From the NCBI GenBank assembly GCA_900491605.1, contig UESW01004380.1:340332-404331 (forward strand): a stretch of 64,000 bases of DNA. The letters run 5' to 3'. The position numbers were made by a program, and so were the translations under genes. The notes under the pieces were generated by a model that saw nothing but the letters and a program-made list of their open reading frames with translations, did no database searches and was not told the origin of the DNA. Origin of the DNA: Calamus simplicifolius (Eukaryota; Streptophyta; Magnoliopsida; Arecales; Arecaceae). How positions within the stretch are numbered: position 1 is the stretch's first letter; every line of letters starts with the position of its first letter. Positions 35,050 through 47,580 of the stretch are shown here, in pieces.

Positions 35050-36240
35050 ATTTAGCTCCTGAAGTTTGTAAGTGTCGGTCTAAGGACCTCTGCAACTTGA
35101 TAGGGACCTTCCCAATTCGGAGATAGCTTTTCTTGCTCTAATGGCTTAGAGACATATGCTTGCGGATCACAAGATCACCAGGAAGGAAGGATTTTTCTTT
35201 AACTCGGGAGAAATGATATCGGACTACCTTTTGTTGATAGGCTGTCATTCGGATCTAGGTTTTCTCTCTGACTTCTTCTATTAAGTCGAATTGATTCAAA
35301 GCTATTCGTGTTTGACTCCTCCAAATAATTTTTCACTCATGGTGAAGGTAGTCCAATCTCTACAGGAATGGCAGCTTCAGTACCGAAGGCCATTCTGAAT
35401 GGAGTTTCATTCGTGGGAACTCTCTAGATGGTTCGGTAAGCCCATAAAACATGATGAAGCTTATCTGCCCACCTACCACGTGCCCTATTGAGTCAAGCTT
35501 TGATCTCTTGTAGCAAGGTTCAGTTAGTTACTTCTGCCTCATCGTTGGCTTGGGGGTGCCCGATCAATGTAAGCCGATGGCGAATACCGTGATCCTCGCA
35601 GAACTCTCAGAATTTAGGATTGTCAAACTATCTGCCATTGTCGGTGATGATGGTGTGCAGAAGACCAAACCAACAAATGATGGATCTTCATACGAAATCC
35701 ATAGCCCAAGCTTCATTATCTGGGCGACTATCTCGACCTCGACCCATTTGGTAAAGTAATCAGTTGCTATAAATAGAAACTTTCTTTATCCTATAGCAAG
35801 AGAAAAGGGCCGAGGATGTCCATCCCCCACTTAGCAAAGGGTCAGGCAGACAATATTGGTATCAAGTGAGCAGAAGGAAGCCTCTGGATATTTGAATGCC
35901 GTTGACATAAATCACATGTTCGGACAAGGTCGTCAGAATCCTTCTGCATGGTTGGCCAATAGTACCCTTGGCGTAGCACTTTGTGGCATAAAGCTTGGCT
36001 GCCAAGATGACTACCAGATGCCTTCATGGACCTTTTGAAGAGCATAATCAGCTTCCGACGGTTGAAGGCATTGAGTAATGGTATAAGAAAGATCGCTTAT
36101 ACAGTTGGTCGTCGAGCAGGACATAATGAGACGTTTGCATCTTCAACTTCCTTGCCTCCTTTCTATTGGCTGGAAGTGATCCTTCTTTAAGGTACTTGAG
36201 GATCGGGTCAAACCAAGAAGGCTCGGCCTCAATCTGCATT
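35050..36240 (-). pseudogene. Integrase region of Tat element 2
   Basis: The zinc-binding head is at 36045-35842 ('CHKVLRQGYYWPTMQKD', 'CDLCQRHSN'), preceded by linker frame 36239-36048. The catalytic core lies left of 35840 across stops ('WGMDILGPF', 'FIATDYFTKWVEVE'), followed by the C-terminal part ('FLPGDLVIRKHMSL', near 35180-35150). Interrupted by multiple stops; decayed integrase. Confidence 0.75.
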
Positions 36241-37440
36241 ACTTGACCAACATCGGTAATTCTGGATTTTCTAGGATTTCAAGTGAATTTTTGCTCGAGA
36301 TCCATTGAATCCATCATTGCCAGGTGAGATAGAAGGTCGGCGCATGCATTTTTCGTTCTGGGGATCTGAATGACTTCAAGTTTAAAAAAATAGAAGACAG
36401 GTCGCACCTTTTGGAGATATTGAATCATATTTAGTTTTTGGGCTTCAAATTCTCCCCACATGGCCTGCAACTAGTTGGGAGTCGTGTATGCATTCAATCT
36501 CCTCACCTTCAAGTCATGGGCAATTCAGAGTCCAGCAAGCAAAGCTTCATCTCTACTTCATTATTAGACACTGGGAAGGAGAAGTGGATGCCGTACTCAA
36601 ATTGCATGGTCCGAACTGGTAAGGACCAAGACGTACCAGAACCGCTCATGCTGGAGGATCCATCTGAATGAAGTAGATACAAAGCTTCGGGCTTTGGCTA
36701 TCCAAAAATATTCAGAATGGAACCATCCTCTGGTATAGTACATTCAAGAAGAAAATCTGCTAGAATTTGTGCTTTGATGGCTGGACGAGGCTGATAATGA
36801 ATATCATGTTCACTCAGCTCTAACGGCCCATTTGGTCATCCTTTCTGATACCTTCGGATGATGAATGATTGATTTGATAGGTTGGTCGGTTAGGACTACC
36901 ACAGCATGTGCCTGAAAGTAAGGTTGTAATTTTTGGACTGGTGTTACCAAGGCCAACACCACCTTCTCAATACAAGTGTACCTTGTCTTAGCATCCCAAA
37001 GTAATTTACTACATAATAGATTGACTTCTGGATTTTGTTTTCTTCTCTGATTAGTACAGACCCAATGGCACTCTTTGAGACCACCAGATATAGATATAGC
37101 ATCTCCCGAGCCTTAGGCTATTGAGAAGAGGTGGTAAGCCGAGATATTTCTTGAGTTCTTCAAAGGATTTTTGATAATCTGGAGTCCACTAAAAATTCTT
37201 GGCCAATCGAAGTGCCTTGAAAAAGGGCAAACATTTCTCAATTGATCATGCAACAAAGCGGTTAAGGGCCGCTATCCTTCTAGTAAGGAATTGTACCTCT
37301 TTGACTGAACTTGGAGGCATCATCTGCTGAAGAGCTTGGATTTTCTATGGATTTGCTTTGATGCCTTGCTGGGAGACCATGAAGCCCAAGAACTTTTCAG
37401 AGTTGACTCCAAAGGCATATTTGGTTGGATTTAGCTTCAT
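36241..37440 (-). pseudogene. RNase H and RT thumb/connection region of Tat element 2
   Basis: Minus-strand frames read 'LNPTKYAFGV' and 'FLGFMVSQQGIKANP' (about 37440-37340), then a degraded RNase H, and a last frame 36470-36279 ('VIQIPRTKNACADLLSHLA', the family's 'N.-AD-LS' end of RNase H). There are many stops. Confidence 0.65.
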
Positions 37441-37980
37441 CTAATTTCTCTGGAGCATCGCGAAGCTCTCTGTAAGATCATTGATGTGCCGAGATGCTTC
37501 CTTGCTCTTGACCAGCATGTCGTCAATATAGACCTCCATGTTTCGACCGATTTGTTCTTTGAAAACTTTGTTAACCAGTCTTTGGTAAGTTGCTCCTACA
37601 TTTTTTAAACCAAAAGGCATGACTCGATAACAGTAAATACCTCGGTCAGTAATAAAGGCGGTCTTTTCTTCATCCTCGGGCGTCATGCAGATTTGGTTAT
37701 AGCTCGAGTATGCATCCATAAAAGTCAGCATCTGATGGCCCAAGGTAGCGTCGACAAGCTGATCAATCCGAGGCAGAGGAAAACTGTCCTTCGAGCAAGC
37801 CTTATTGAGGTCCGTAAAGTCGATGCAGATCCTCCATTTATCATTTGACTTCTTCACCATAACAATATTTGCCAGCCACTCGGGGTAATTTACTTCCCGA
37901 ATAAAGCCGGTTTTGATAAGTTTGTCAACCTCTTCCTTGATAGCCTTCTGACGCTCGAGGCGAAGCTTCTTTTCTTCTAT
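37441..37980 (-). pseudogene. Reverse transcriptase core of Tat element 2
   Basis: The open part 37860-37441 contains 'WRICIDFTDLNKAC', 'FPLPRIDQLVDATLGHQMLTF', 'DAYSSYNQI', 'RVMPFGLKNVGATYQRLVNK' and the catalytic 'VYIDDMLVKS' with both aspartates. Upstream RT motifs (37980-37861) are in other frames. The core looks good locally but is isolated by stops. Confidence 0.8.
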
Positions 37981-38340
37981 TTGATCGGCCGAAATGTCTC
38001 ATCCACATTAAGATGATGGACAAGAACGTCCGGGCTGATTTCCAGCATATCCGAAGGAAACCAAGCGAAGATGTCAGCATTGCCTCAAAGGAAATCAGCT
38101 AAATCTTGCAGACTTTTTCCTTTCAACTATGACCCGATCTTTATGGTTCGGTCTAGTAGAGCTTCATCAAGCGGCACCTCTTTGAGTTCTTCGGCTGGTT
38201 CTCCCTATTGCTCGGCAAAACCCTCCCGAGCATCTAGCCCATCAATCTCGGGTTTTCTGGACTGAAGGTCAGCAACGAAACAGTATCGAGCTATAGCTTG
38301 GTTCCTCCGAACTACCCCCACTCCCCACTTGTGGGAAACT

Positions 38341-38679
38341 TCATGGCGAGATGGAGGATAGATATGATGCTTTAAGAGATATCTGTCCGGGCCTACCGAG
38401 GATTGCATTGTAGGACGATCGAAGCTTGGTTACTAGAAAGTCTATATGAACAATGGCTACACAGGGCCAAGTGCCTGCTCGAATCACCAAGGTAATAACT
38501 CCTTCGAGAGTGATTGCATCGCCAGTGAAACCGACCAAGGTAGAGACTATGGTCTGAAGATCCTTCATCCGCAATTTCATCCTCACAAAAGCATCAAAGT
38601 ACAAAATATTAACAGAGCTTTCATTATCAACTAGAATACGGTGTATATCATAATCATTCATGTTAAGAGATACAACCAA
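38341..38679 (-). pseudogene. Retropepsin-like protease of Tat element 2
   Basis: The frame contains 'RILVDNESSVNILYFDAF', matching the Tat protease active site where D-x-G-S-S is expected. The glycine is replaced by glutamate (D-N-E-S-S). 'YNAILGRPG' follows at the expected distance. The glycine change would be expected to impair the enzyme. Confidence 0.75.
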
Positions 38680-38899
38680 AGCATCATCGTGTGGATACTG
38701 TATCTCCCAAGGTCCTCATCAGAAAAGGAGAGCTCATCGGTCCGGGGCTTCTTTGATGGATTTTCCTCTTCATCTAGCCGAGCCGATGAAGAGCCGATCA
38801 TTGCAATCATATTGGCATTGCAACAGCTGGTAGATTCAGCGGGGGCGGTTGGTGAGGTTCAGGCTGATGGTTTCCTCTATTGTTCGGCTCAGGGGCTCT

Positions 38900-40363
38900 T
38901 CTGAATCGATCCAACCTCCTCTGATGGTGAGTTGCTCAATCTCATTCCGAAGTTGCCAGCACTCTTTAGTATCATGTCCATGATCCCAATAAAATTGAAA
39001 GTATTTAGTCATATCTCTCGGGCCATGCTTCCTCGGAGAGGTGGCGGTCGAGGGATCTGGTGCTCGATCTCCATCAGGATCTGCGCCCTTGGTGCAGTGA
39101 GTGGAGTGTACTGAGTAAACCTTCGGGCTGGGCTCCGAGTGTGATCTCTAGGCAGCGGCGAAGGAGCTCTTTGGCGATGGGGTGACCTTACATGGCGAGA
39201 AGGTTGGCTCTTCTCCGAGCCTTTAGTCTCCCTCCTCTTTGACTGCTCGGTCCGGGTTGACCTTCATGACTCTTCAACTTTGGCATATTTATCCGCCAAA
39301 GCCATCATGTCCAAGAGGCTCTTCAAATAGTTGACCTCCAAGGCTAAATAGAAGTCACCCTCCTTGGATACCCTGCCTACCAGGGTGAACATGGCCATTT
39401 CATGGTTGAGGTGATCCATCTCTAACATGGCCATGTTAAAACGGCCTAAATAATTCTTCAAAGACTCCCCCTCTCGTTGTTTGACTCAGAGAGGGAGTTG
39501 GACCTTCTTCGGTGGCGGCGGCTACTGACGAACTGATTGATGAACAGGCAGCTCAGCTTATCGAAGGAACTGATGGAATTTGGTTTCAAGTGTTAAACCA
39601 AGTTCTAGCGGACCCTTTGAGAGTGGAGGGAAAGGCTCGGCACAAAATCGCATCTGATGCTCCGTGGAACATTATGATGGATCGAAAGCTACTCAGATGA
39701 TCATCAGGATCGAGGGATCTGTGGTATGGCTCGATCGTAGGAAGCTTTACATGAGGAAGGATCACTTCCCGCATGATCTTCTCGGAGAAGGGGATACCAT
39801 GTTCCGCCTTCGATTGAAGTTGAGGGGTTTGCTTGATGGCGTCCAGCTCCTGACGCCACTCTCGGTGCATCTCCCGAAGTTGTCGCCGGACCCCTTCATC
39901 TCGGGTGATAGGAGAGCCCGTCAAGGAGAGCACGGTCACAAGGTTGGATCATGATGGAAGAACATCGGGGAGAGAGACCGAGCTCACCGAGATTTAGGCG
40001 GGCTCTTCTCCCCGACCCTCTGCGATGCTGGTTTAGGCCCTTTTCAGTTGGGCTATTGAGGATGGCTCGTGGCCTCGAGCAAGTTGGAAGAAGAAATCGC
40101 TGATGGAGCAAGGGTGACAGCTCTATCAGGGAGTTGTGGAGCAAGGAAGGCTGGATGTAGAACTCTATAGAGCTATTGTACCAGCTGAGCTAGGGTTTGA
40201 ACTTGCTGGACCACTATGGCAAACTGATCCTGGTTACTGTAGTTGCGATGGCGAGGGAGTCTTGGCCGCGGTGGCTGCGAGGTGCCATGTTGCTTGCGGG
40301 ATCAGGCCTCTGGGAGGTGGTCTGATCCTGCGCATCCGAAGTCGCCCTCCTTCGATTGGCCAT
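38900..40363 (-). pseudogene. gag of Tat element 2
   Basis: An ATG at 40363 starts 'MANRRRATSDAQDQTTSQRP'. After several stops the gag domain is at 39939-39586 ('VILPHVKLPTIEPYHRSLDP', 'LKGSARTWFNT') and 39461-39264 ('NYLGRFNMAML', 'DKYAKVEES'). A degraded zinc-knuckle region near 38990-38900 reads 'WDHGHDTKECWQLRNEIEQL', with the first cysteine lost. Confidence 0.75.
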
Positions 40364-40427
40364 TGAAGGGTTGTTCTTTTGATTTCAAGCCTTGTCTTCC
40401 TTGATCACAAGTTTATGGGACTTGAGG

Positions 40428-40444
40428 CTCTTCCTCTAGTGCCA
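40428..40444 (-). other. Probable primer-binding site of Tat element 2
   Basis: The minus strand reads TGGCACTAGAGGAAGAG, 3 bp inside the 5' LTR end at 40448. The position and TGG start fit a tRNA 3' end. I do not assign the tRNA. Confidence 0.6.
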
Positions 40445-40447
40445 ATC

Positions 40448-41474
40448 TGTTGCCGTAAAAATTTGCTCTCCAACTAGGGCGCGGCCCGCCTCCGGATCTG
40501 GGCATCAACCTTCTACTCGGATGGACCTGCAAAACAGTCCTCTCGCAGGAAACGTTGGGGGTAGCCCTTGTGGAAGACCCTCTATGCCCAAGTCAGTAGA
40601 GATTCATAGCAAGCAGATACGAGAGAAGGCTCTTGCAGAAGAGTCCCTCAAGAATGGCCTCTTGAGAGCTCTGAATGCTACTTGAGCTTCAACGGATTTT
40701 CAGTGAGAGAGTGAGCGCACCTGAAAAAGTTTTTGGGAAAGATATTTATAGACTGTCTGAATATTGGCGGGTTGCTTATCTGATTCCTCGAACATGTCTT
40801 GGGAGGTAAAAATTGAATCATTTGTCTCTGATTCGAATCATGTTTGTTACGAGGCCGGTGAGATTCGAATCCTGTTTGTTAGAGGATCAACGGTTAAGAA
40901 AGCTGGTGGGTGCTTTGAGATTCGGCTATTTATAGACCCTAGGCTATATTGGGCATTATTGGCTTTATTTGGGGACCTGCATCGCTAGAATCTTGCCAGA
41001 TAATCATGGGTTTAAACTTTTGTTAATTTCCTACACTTGGTCTTTGAGAAATTACTTTGGAATTAGGTGATCGGAGCCGTTCATTGTGTGAAGGATTCAT
41101 CGTGAGATATGTAGCAAGCGCACTTGGGCTAGATGTGAAGGCAGCTCGGTTCTGCAAAGGTTCATGGATTCCTTGGTTCTGCCGAGGATAAATACAACTC
41201 GGTCTGGCGAAGCATTGGAATAGCTCGGTCTGGACGAAACATAGGAATAGCTGGTCTTACCGAGTATAAGAATAGCTCGGTCCTATCATATATGAGGGTA
41301 CCTTGATCCTGTCGAGGTATAAAAATAGTTCGGAATCATCGAAGCTTGGATCTGTTGAGGTATGGCAATTTTATCTTTTTCTGTACGTAATATCTGGTGG
41401 GCGAAAATCGAAAATGATCCTAACCTTTTCTGTTACATACATAAATATTAATGTGATGATTTTACCTTATATCA
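40448..41474 (-). repeat. 5' LTR of Tat element 2 (1027 bp)
   Basis: TGTTGCC...ATCA, partner of 27474-28514. The minus-strand TATA box is the complement of 40927-40934. Many differences between the two LTRs are C/T and G/A transitions, as expected for methylated, aging retroelements. Confidence 0.88.
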
Positions 41475-42918
41475 ATATATAATAATAATTTTTAATAATA
41501 CAAATGGTTGAACGGTCAAAATTGTATACAATATCGTTTACCATTTATTTTAAAAGTATTTTCTTTGTCTAGTCACCAGATAGTGTTAAAGTCTTACAGC
41601 ATTTTAAAAATATAATTACTACATATCTAATATTTTTTTGAAAGAGACTCCGTTTCCAACATCTTTACCGTCAAAAGCTTTAATTTTAAAGGCTTTACCA
41701 CCAACAGTCGTGGCCCTGGTCTTCTGAGGTTTTCTAACCATGTTGCTGCACTATTTTAGCTTCTTTTTATGCTTTACTAACGATCATGAGCAATAAGATC
41801 CATCCCCTCCTCTTCTGTCCATCAAAATTCAAATCTGAAAATTCTCATGGGAGTTGACTATCTGAGAAATTGAGCTACATGAAAGAGCAAGGTGTACTCT
41901 TCTCTTCAAACTTCTAGGATCAATGGTCATCACTGGCAGAGGCTTTCCTCCAACACACTAGAAGCCATCAACCCGGCCGCTTAGAGTCACTCCAATGCCT
42001 TGGCAAGCTTCTCAATCCGCTTTCTCTACGCCTCTAAAACCAACCACTCTTTTTCCTTCTATTGAGCCTAGCCTTCGTACCTACCCCAAATAGATAATGA
42101 TGAGATTTTTTTATGGAATATATATAGATAAACCTGGGACTTAGAGACAAGTATGTTATTAGAATAGAATAACGTTGAAAAAAGAATGTGATCCTAAGAA
42201 TGAGCAAATATGAACACTTCTCCACTCCCATTCTTATACACCAATGGATAAGAATGAAATCGCTTATGAGAAAAAATAGAAAAATAAATTTTAAATCAAT
42301 ACATTCCAACACATCAATAGTATAATTATTTCTTAAAGGTGGTCAAATTAACCATAATATTAGAATATATTATAATTTCTACCAGGTTAGTCCTGTAATA
42401 CTGGGTGCTCAATGGATAAAAGGTTTTTTTTTTTTTTTTTTTTAGCAAACAACTTTTCTCTTTCAACCTTTAATGGGATCTTGGGCACGCAATTAATGAA
42501 TTAAAAGTTGTGAGCTTTTGGAAGCATGGGGGAACATTTAATCTTCAAAAGTCATATTCTTTTTGTATCTCACATGAATTGATACAACTTTATGCCTTGA
42601 AGATTTAATCAATAATTCTCCGACTGCAATAACTAAAGTGATACTGTTATCCCTCTTGATGCCTGTCCTTAACCACCTCCCTTTTATTTTTTTCACCATT
42701 TCTTGTTTGTTATCCTCCCTACTTTATGATTCAATGTGGGCAGTTAATTAGTGTCCGCATGATCTCACTTGCTGAATACCTTGATTTGAGCATCAGATTT
42801 TTGGGTCCCTTCCTCCATCTCTTTTTACTGTTGTGAGGATTATATTCCTTTTGTTAACTAAAAGGTCCATTAGAAATCACATCACATTGGTGGGCTGTTA
42901 GATCTAAGCATAATTTCT

Positions 42919-42942
42919 CCCCCCCCCCCCCCCCCCCCCCCC
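42919..42942 (+). repeat. 24-base C homopolymer
   Basis: Uninterrupted C run flanked by 'aatttct' and 'gcagtgat'. Could be real or an assembly length error. Confidence 0.9.
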
Positions 42943-45139
42943 GCAGTGATCAGGGTCCAACCCCAGGTTAGCCCCATTTCAACTCCTTAATCATTATTTA
43001 AACTTTTTCCTTTTGCTCGATCATTTCCCTTAAAATGGATTTGGTCAAAAAGGAAGATTCATGAGTGTCCTATTTTATTTTAAACAAAAGAAGCTGCCAT
43101 TATGTTCTATTACTCAAAAGTCTCTAGCCTATCTGCATGGAATTTGTGGATCATTAAACATCATTCAGTGGGAGTTCTCATTTGAGTCACAGAAGTTACA
43201 AGGCTTTCCTGTTTAATTCTAAATGTTGGCTGAAGTCTCAAGGACATGCAGCTCACAGCAGTAGCATTTAGCAACTAGAGCATTCTTTATGGCTTTGTTC
43301 CAGACTTCCAATTATGAAGGAAAAGTTAAAAGAAAAGTTCTTAGATAATTTTTGTATTAGATTAAAACTGTTAATATTACATGACTTTGCTTGGTGTAGT
43401 ACAGTGTCAATGTGGCTGAGGAATCTCATTATGCTCATAAGGAAAATGAAGGTGAGGTGCCAATTCAACTGCCACAAAAATAATGACAAAGATTCCTATG
43501 TGTAAACTTGCTGACACATTGTTTTAAATTAAGAAACCTCACTATAACCCTGTGGAACCTAGCAATTGTTTGCCCTTCATCAGTGCCATGAGGCATCAAG
43601 GTTCATGCTCAAAAAGAACTTGTACCTAGAAGCACTTTGCCCTCTATTGGCATGATTAGTGGGGTTTATTCAACTCAGTCTCCCTGTTTTAAAGGATGCA
43701 CCTGAATGATTTCTCACAAATAAAAGGAGTAATTGAGACCAGATTACTCTGAAGCATTCAGTGAATGAATGTTGTTTAGGTTATTTTGATGGTTGATCTC
43801 TTCACACTGCCGAGAGACTCGACAGGAAGAATCAAGGCATGATTCCTTCATGGGACAACAGGGGCCAATCTTTCACAAAAGTTTGGCTTTTAGGCTGTGA
43901 CTGGTGCTGCATTTGCCACACGCTCGCACGCACAGAGATCTTTTGAACAGATTTGGTGGGCCTTCTTTGTATAACCCCTAACCTAACTGCCACCTTAAGA
44001 ATCTGAACTTTTAAGTAACCATTTCGTTTGGTGAAATTGAGTGGGGTTGCATTTGAATTAAGCTTCATCAATTGGTAAGCTTTGCAAGCTTCCACTAGAA
44101 ATGTCCTTTTAATCAAAGTGGTTAGGAAGCAAAGGGAATAAAGTGCCTCCTACTAGGTTCCTCATGCTAACTACCTGCAAGAAGAGTTTGGCCAAACCAG
44201 CTGTTTCCCTCCCTAACCCCTCTCAAAACTAAAAATTGGGCTACCATTAGATGAATTAATGCATGCTAAGTAATATAACTCACTTAGATCTGAACATATC
44301 AAATACAAATAAATCGTCGATTCGATGATATATAGCATGTCCATCAAAAGTTCACTAAACATTTAGTCCAAATTTAGAAAACCTGAGGCTTACCCTCTGA
44401 TTCCCATGTTATTTTCTTCACCGTGTGCTTAGAATTTCTTTCACATATTTATTGAAACTAGCATGGATGACCATGGAGAAGTATTGATCTATTCATACAC
44501 AACATATTATTCTGTTGCTCTATTTTTTTTCAATGACTAGGATTGTATCTTTGACTCCATTATTATTTCCAAGCCTAAATTTAATTAATCCTGTGAATCT
44601 TTCAAAGTTATGGCAATCAAATAACAAATGGAAATATCAGTTATTTCCTTGATGCTAGATTTGACTTTCCATAGTGTTTGAGGAGATGAGGGGCTTCAAC
44701 AAAACTACATAAAAGGTGGTTCTTTCTTTATGTCAGTGCATCTTTTGTTGGATGCAGACATCATCTATTTTAAACATCTTCAAGCGTATTGAGAGTGTCA
44801 AACTAAAAGGAATGTCTACTAATGCACCTTAATCAATTTGCAGAAGGACCTATAGGCATTGCCATTGGAAAGTATTTTAAGGATCGATGATTTAACAATC
44901 CCTTTGTGCTATTACCTGAATAGCACAATACTTAGTACAAACAAATAAAGAAAACTGAGAATAAAAAGGGAAAAAAAATACAAGACACAGAATTAACATG
45001 GCTTGGCCATTGACATATATCCGTCGGTGAAGGAGAGTAAAGGGTTTCACTATCAAAATATGGAATATAAAATATAATTATAGTTTGTGTAGAAACCCTA
45101 ACTCTGAATACTCCTAATCTCTCAATAACTATCCTAAAA

Positions 45140-45142
<3 letters not shown>

Positions 45143-45202
<60 letters not shown>
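45143..45202. repeat. TA microsatellite, about 30 units
   Basis: Uninterrupted alternating TA. The isoleucine/tyrosine-rich frame across it is an artefact. Confidence 0.95.
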
Positions 45203-45207
<5 letters not shown>

Positions 45208-46779
45208 AACACAACAGGTCCATAACCGTATGCTACCATCATGGGTCTCACAAATTTTTTCGCTCAAGTTTTTTACAAAAAAAGTTGGTCGGATTATACA
45301 TCAGGTCAGATTTAAGAATTAAAGACTTTGCATTACTAAAACTCTAATCTTTAAAATGTAAGTATTAAACCCTTTGCTTATGAGATATTATACTTGAGAA
45401 AGCAAGGTAATGATGGACCACATGCATCCATTGCCAGTCCACATCATGACAAGGTTTAATGGAAGAATGACTCATTCACATTAAAATGGATTTTGGACTA
45501 CTTCACTTTCCTCCCGTTCTCAATTAAAGGAACTCTCTTATGCATTGGTCAGCAAGTACATCAGATGGCAAGTGAAAAGTAGAGACTAATATAGAGTTCA
45601 AACATCTAAGAAATTTAGGGCATGTCTGTTATCAATCAACTATGAATACTTTACAAGAAATCACCATCATTTTGTTCAACATATTGCTTTGGAAACTAAT
45701 ATTGACCCAATGTGGCAATTTTCATGCGAGTCAGGGAGAGTAGTCACTGGTAGTGCCCAAAGAGAGAATCAGAGAATACAACAAGCTTACATATCAAACA
45801 ATAGAATCCTTCTACATTGGACCATGAATTGCTGATTCAAGATGAGCACAGCTATAAATGTGATAGATTAGCAGCTGTTAATAGCAGATAGCCGCTTCCA
45901 ATTAATTGCATCCAGCTATATATAATAGTATTACAAGGAATGAAACACAGTCCAGCGACAGAAAATTAGGCAACTGGAAGTGATTTTAGTTAATAGGCCA
46001 CATGGGTAGTCTCTTTTAAGTGCTACATTGTATGAACACTGAGAAACTAAAGAAATTAGCCAGGTTCCATGAGCCTTGCCGTCATGTGCATGATGTTCTC
46101 TTTGTCAACAATCAAGGGAAGTTAAAGGCACCAGTCCATAAAAAGCAGAACATGAGGCAGCTGATACCAGCTTTCCATGGCATGATGACGCATTTTAAAG
46201 ACCTAGTTGTTTTGAAAGTCTTTGGTCAGCGTAGCTAGGGGATGGAAACATATATAAGGTGCTGTGGTTGTTCTTTGTGAGCTACTGGGCAGCTCCAGAT
46301 AGAATGCAACTGGGTCGGCATAAGAAAATGGACTGTCTGGATGGATGGAGACCCCTCTTAACCAGAGAATGTGAATAGATGCAAAGAAATTGGTGCGTAC
46401 TTAAATTCTTATGCAAAGATAGTGGAGCTCGTCACTGCAAAACCCGTGCAGGTAAAAGTAAAAATTAAGGCCAAGCAATCTGAATCTGATAATAACTAGT
46501 TTCAGCATTCATCTAGCACCAGAGTATGAGATGTGGCAATAGGCAAGGAGATTATTATCAATACAGGGTAACATGACAACAAGCTAAGGATGGCAATTTC
46601 CTTCAATCACCCATAAGGGTCCATCCTGAATGGAATAGGGAGAATTTTCTGCCCATGCTTCCTATGGAGACGGAGATGAAATAAAAGACAGGACGGATAC
46701 TCTCCGCATTATGGGCTCCCCAATCCTGTCTTGCAAATCTCCGTACCCTCCTTAATCGCCATCCTCTGCGGGATCTCTC

Positions 46780-46784
<5 letters not shown>

Positions 46785-46864
<80 letters not shown>

Positions 46865-46967
46865 AGATGAATTACTTTATAAAATTTACAAATGCCAAAA
46901 GTTTATTTCTTTGAATCTATTTCATGAAACTTGTTATTTTATTTTTATTTTAAAAAGTACTGAGCAA

Positions 46968-47053
<86 letters not shown>
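46785..47053. repeat. Pair of TG/TA microsatellites
   Basis: (TG)n passing into (TA)n at about 46783-46858, and a second (TA)n at 46970-47053, separated by about 110 bp of unique AT-rich sequence. Confidence 0.9.
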
Positions 47054-47056
<3 letters not shown>

Positions 47057-47580
47057 AATATCAAAAATGGGATATATTTGACAGGAATGAAGATGCCCTG
47101 GGGATGGAATGTGAAAAACCTTATCCCAATTGGCGGCGACTACAGTAGGCACAAAACATGTTCAAGATCTGATACATCATACACGGAATGAAGGACATGA
47201 AGTTGGCCCAGTCACTCGACAAGAACAGAAATATAGATATCCAGGTGAACGTAACATGGTCATCGTTTAGATGGCACTGCTTTAATTACTTAAGCTAGCA
47301 TATCATCTGATGTGGCTGATCCACACCGTTAGAGAACCATGAAGGAAGGAAACCGATGGAGCCCCCCTTTGGCCTCCAAAGAGCCCTTCGGCCACGGTAG
47401 CGTTTATGGCCTCATAAAGCCACGCGCACCCAATTGCTCTAAGCTCCAAGGCCGACGGCCCCAAGGCCGACGGCTCTATGACCGATGGCTCCAAGGCCGA
47501 CGGCTCCACGGCCGACAGCTCCAAGGCCGACAGCTCTAAGGCCGGCACCTCCATGGCCGACGCCTCCAAGGTTGACACCC

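Larger units (their letters stand above)
27474..41474 (-). mobile_element. Complete but decayed Tat-type Ty3/Gypsy element 2 (14.0 kb)
   Basis: Two direct LTRs (27474-28514 and 40448-41474) bound the element, and both outer flanks are atata (27469-27473 and 41475-41479), a 5-bp target duplication. On the minus strand the order is 5' LTR, primer site, gag, protease, RT, RNase H, integrase, a long non-pol 3' region, PPT and 3' LTR. The plus strand of the 3' region carries an antisense multi-exon frame (28933-31884) and a second small unit (32940-33604). Large size, long 3' region and antisense frame are typical of the Tat lineage. Every pol domain has stops or shifts, and the LTRs are visibly diverged, so the insertion is not recent. 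Confidence 0.9.
41480..47302. other. AT-rich intergenic region, no supported gene
   Basis: No frame shows family motifs. Landmarks are a T run (about 42425-42443), a 24-base C run (42919-42942), TA microsatellites (45143-45202, about 46790-46858, 46970-47053), and 'taaggatggcaatttcc' near 46585, which resembles the end of a common plant MITE. The ORFs at 43832-44116 and 46020-46238 were examined and not recognised. Confidence 0.55.

Noticed and set aside
43832..44116. 94-codon minus-strand frame
   Set aside because: No motif, no splice or promoter support, and AT-rich intergenic setting; could not be told from chance.
46934..47152. Ile/Tyr-rich membrane-like small protein (also 44932-45267)
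   Set aside because: Translation of TA microsatellites.
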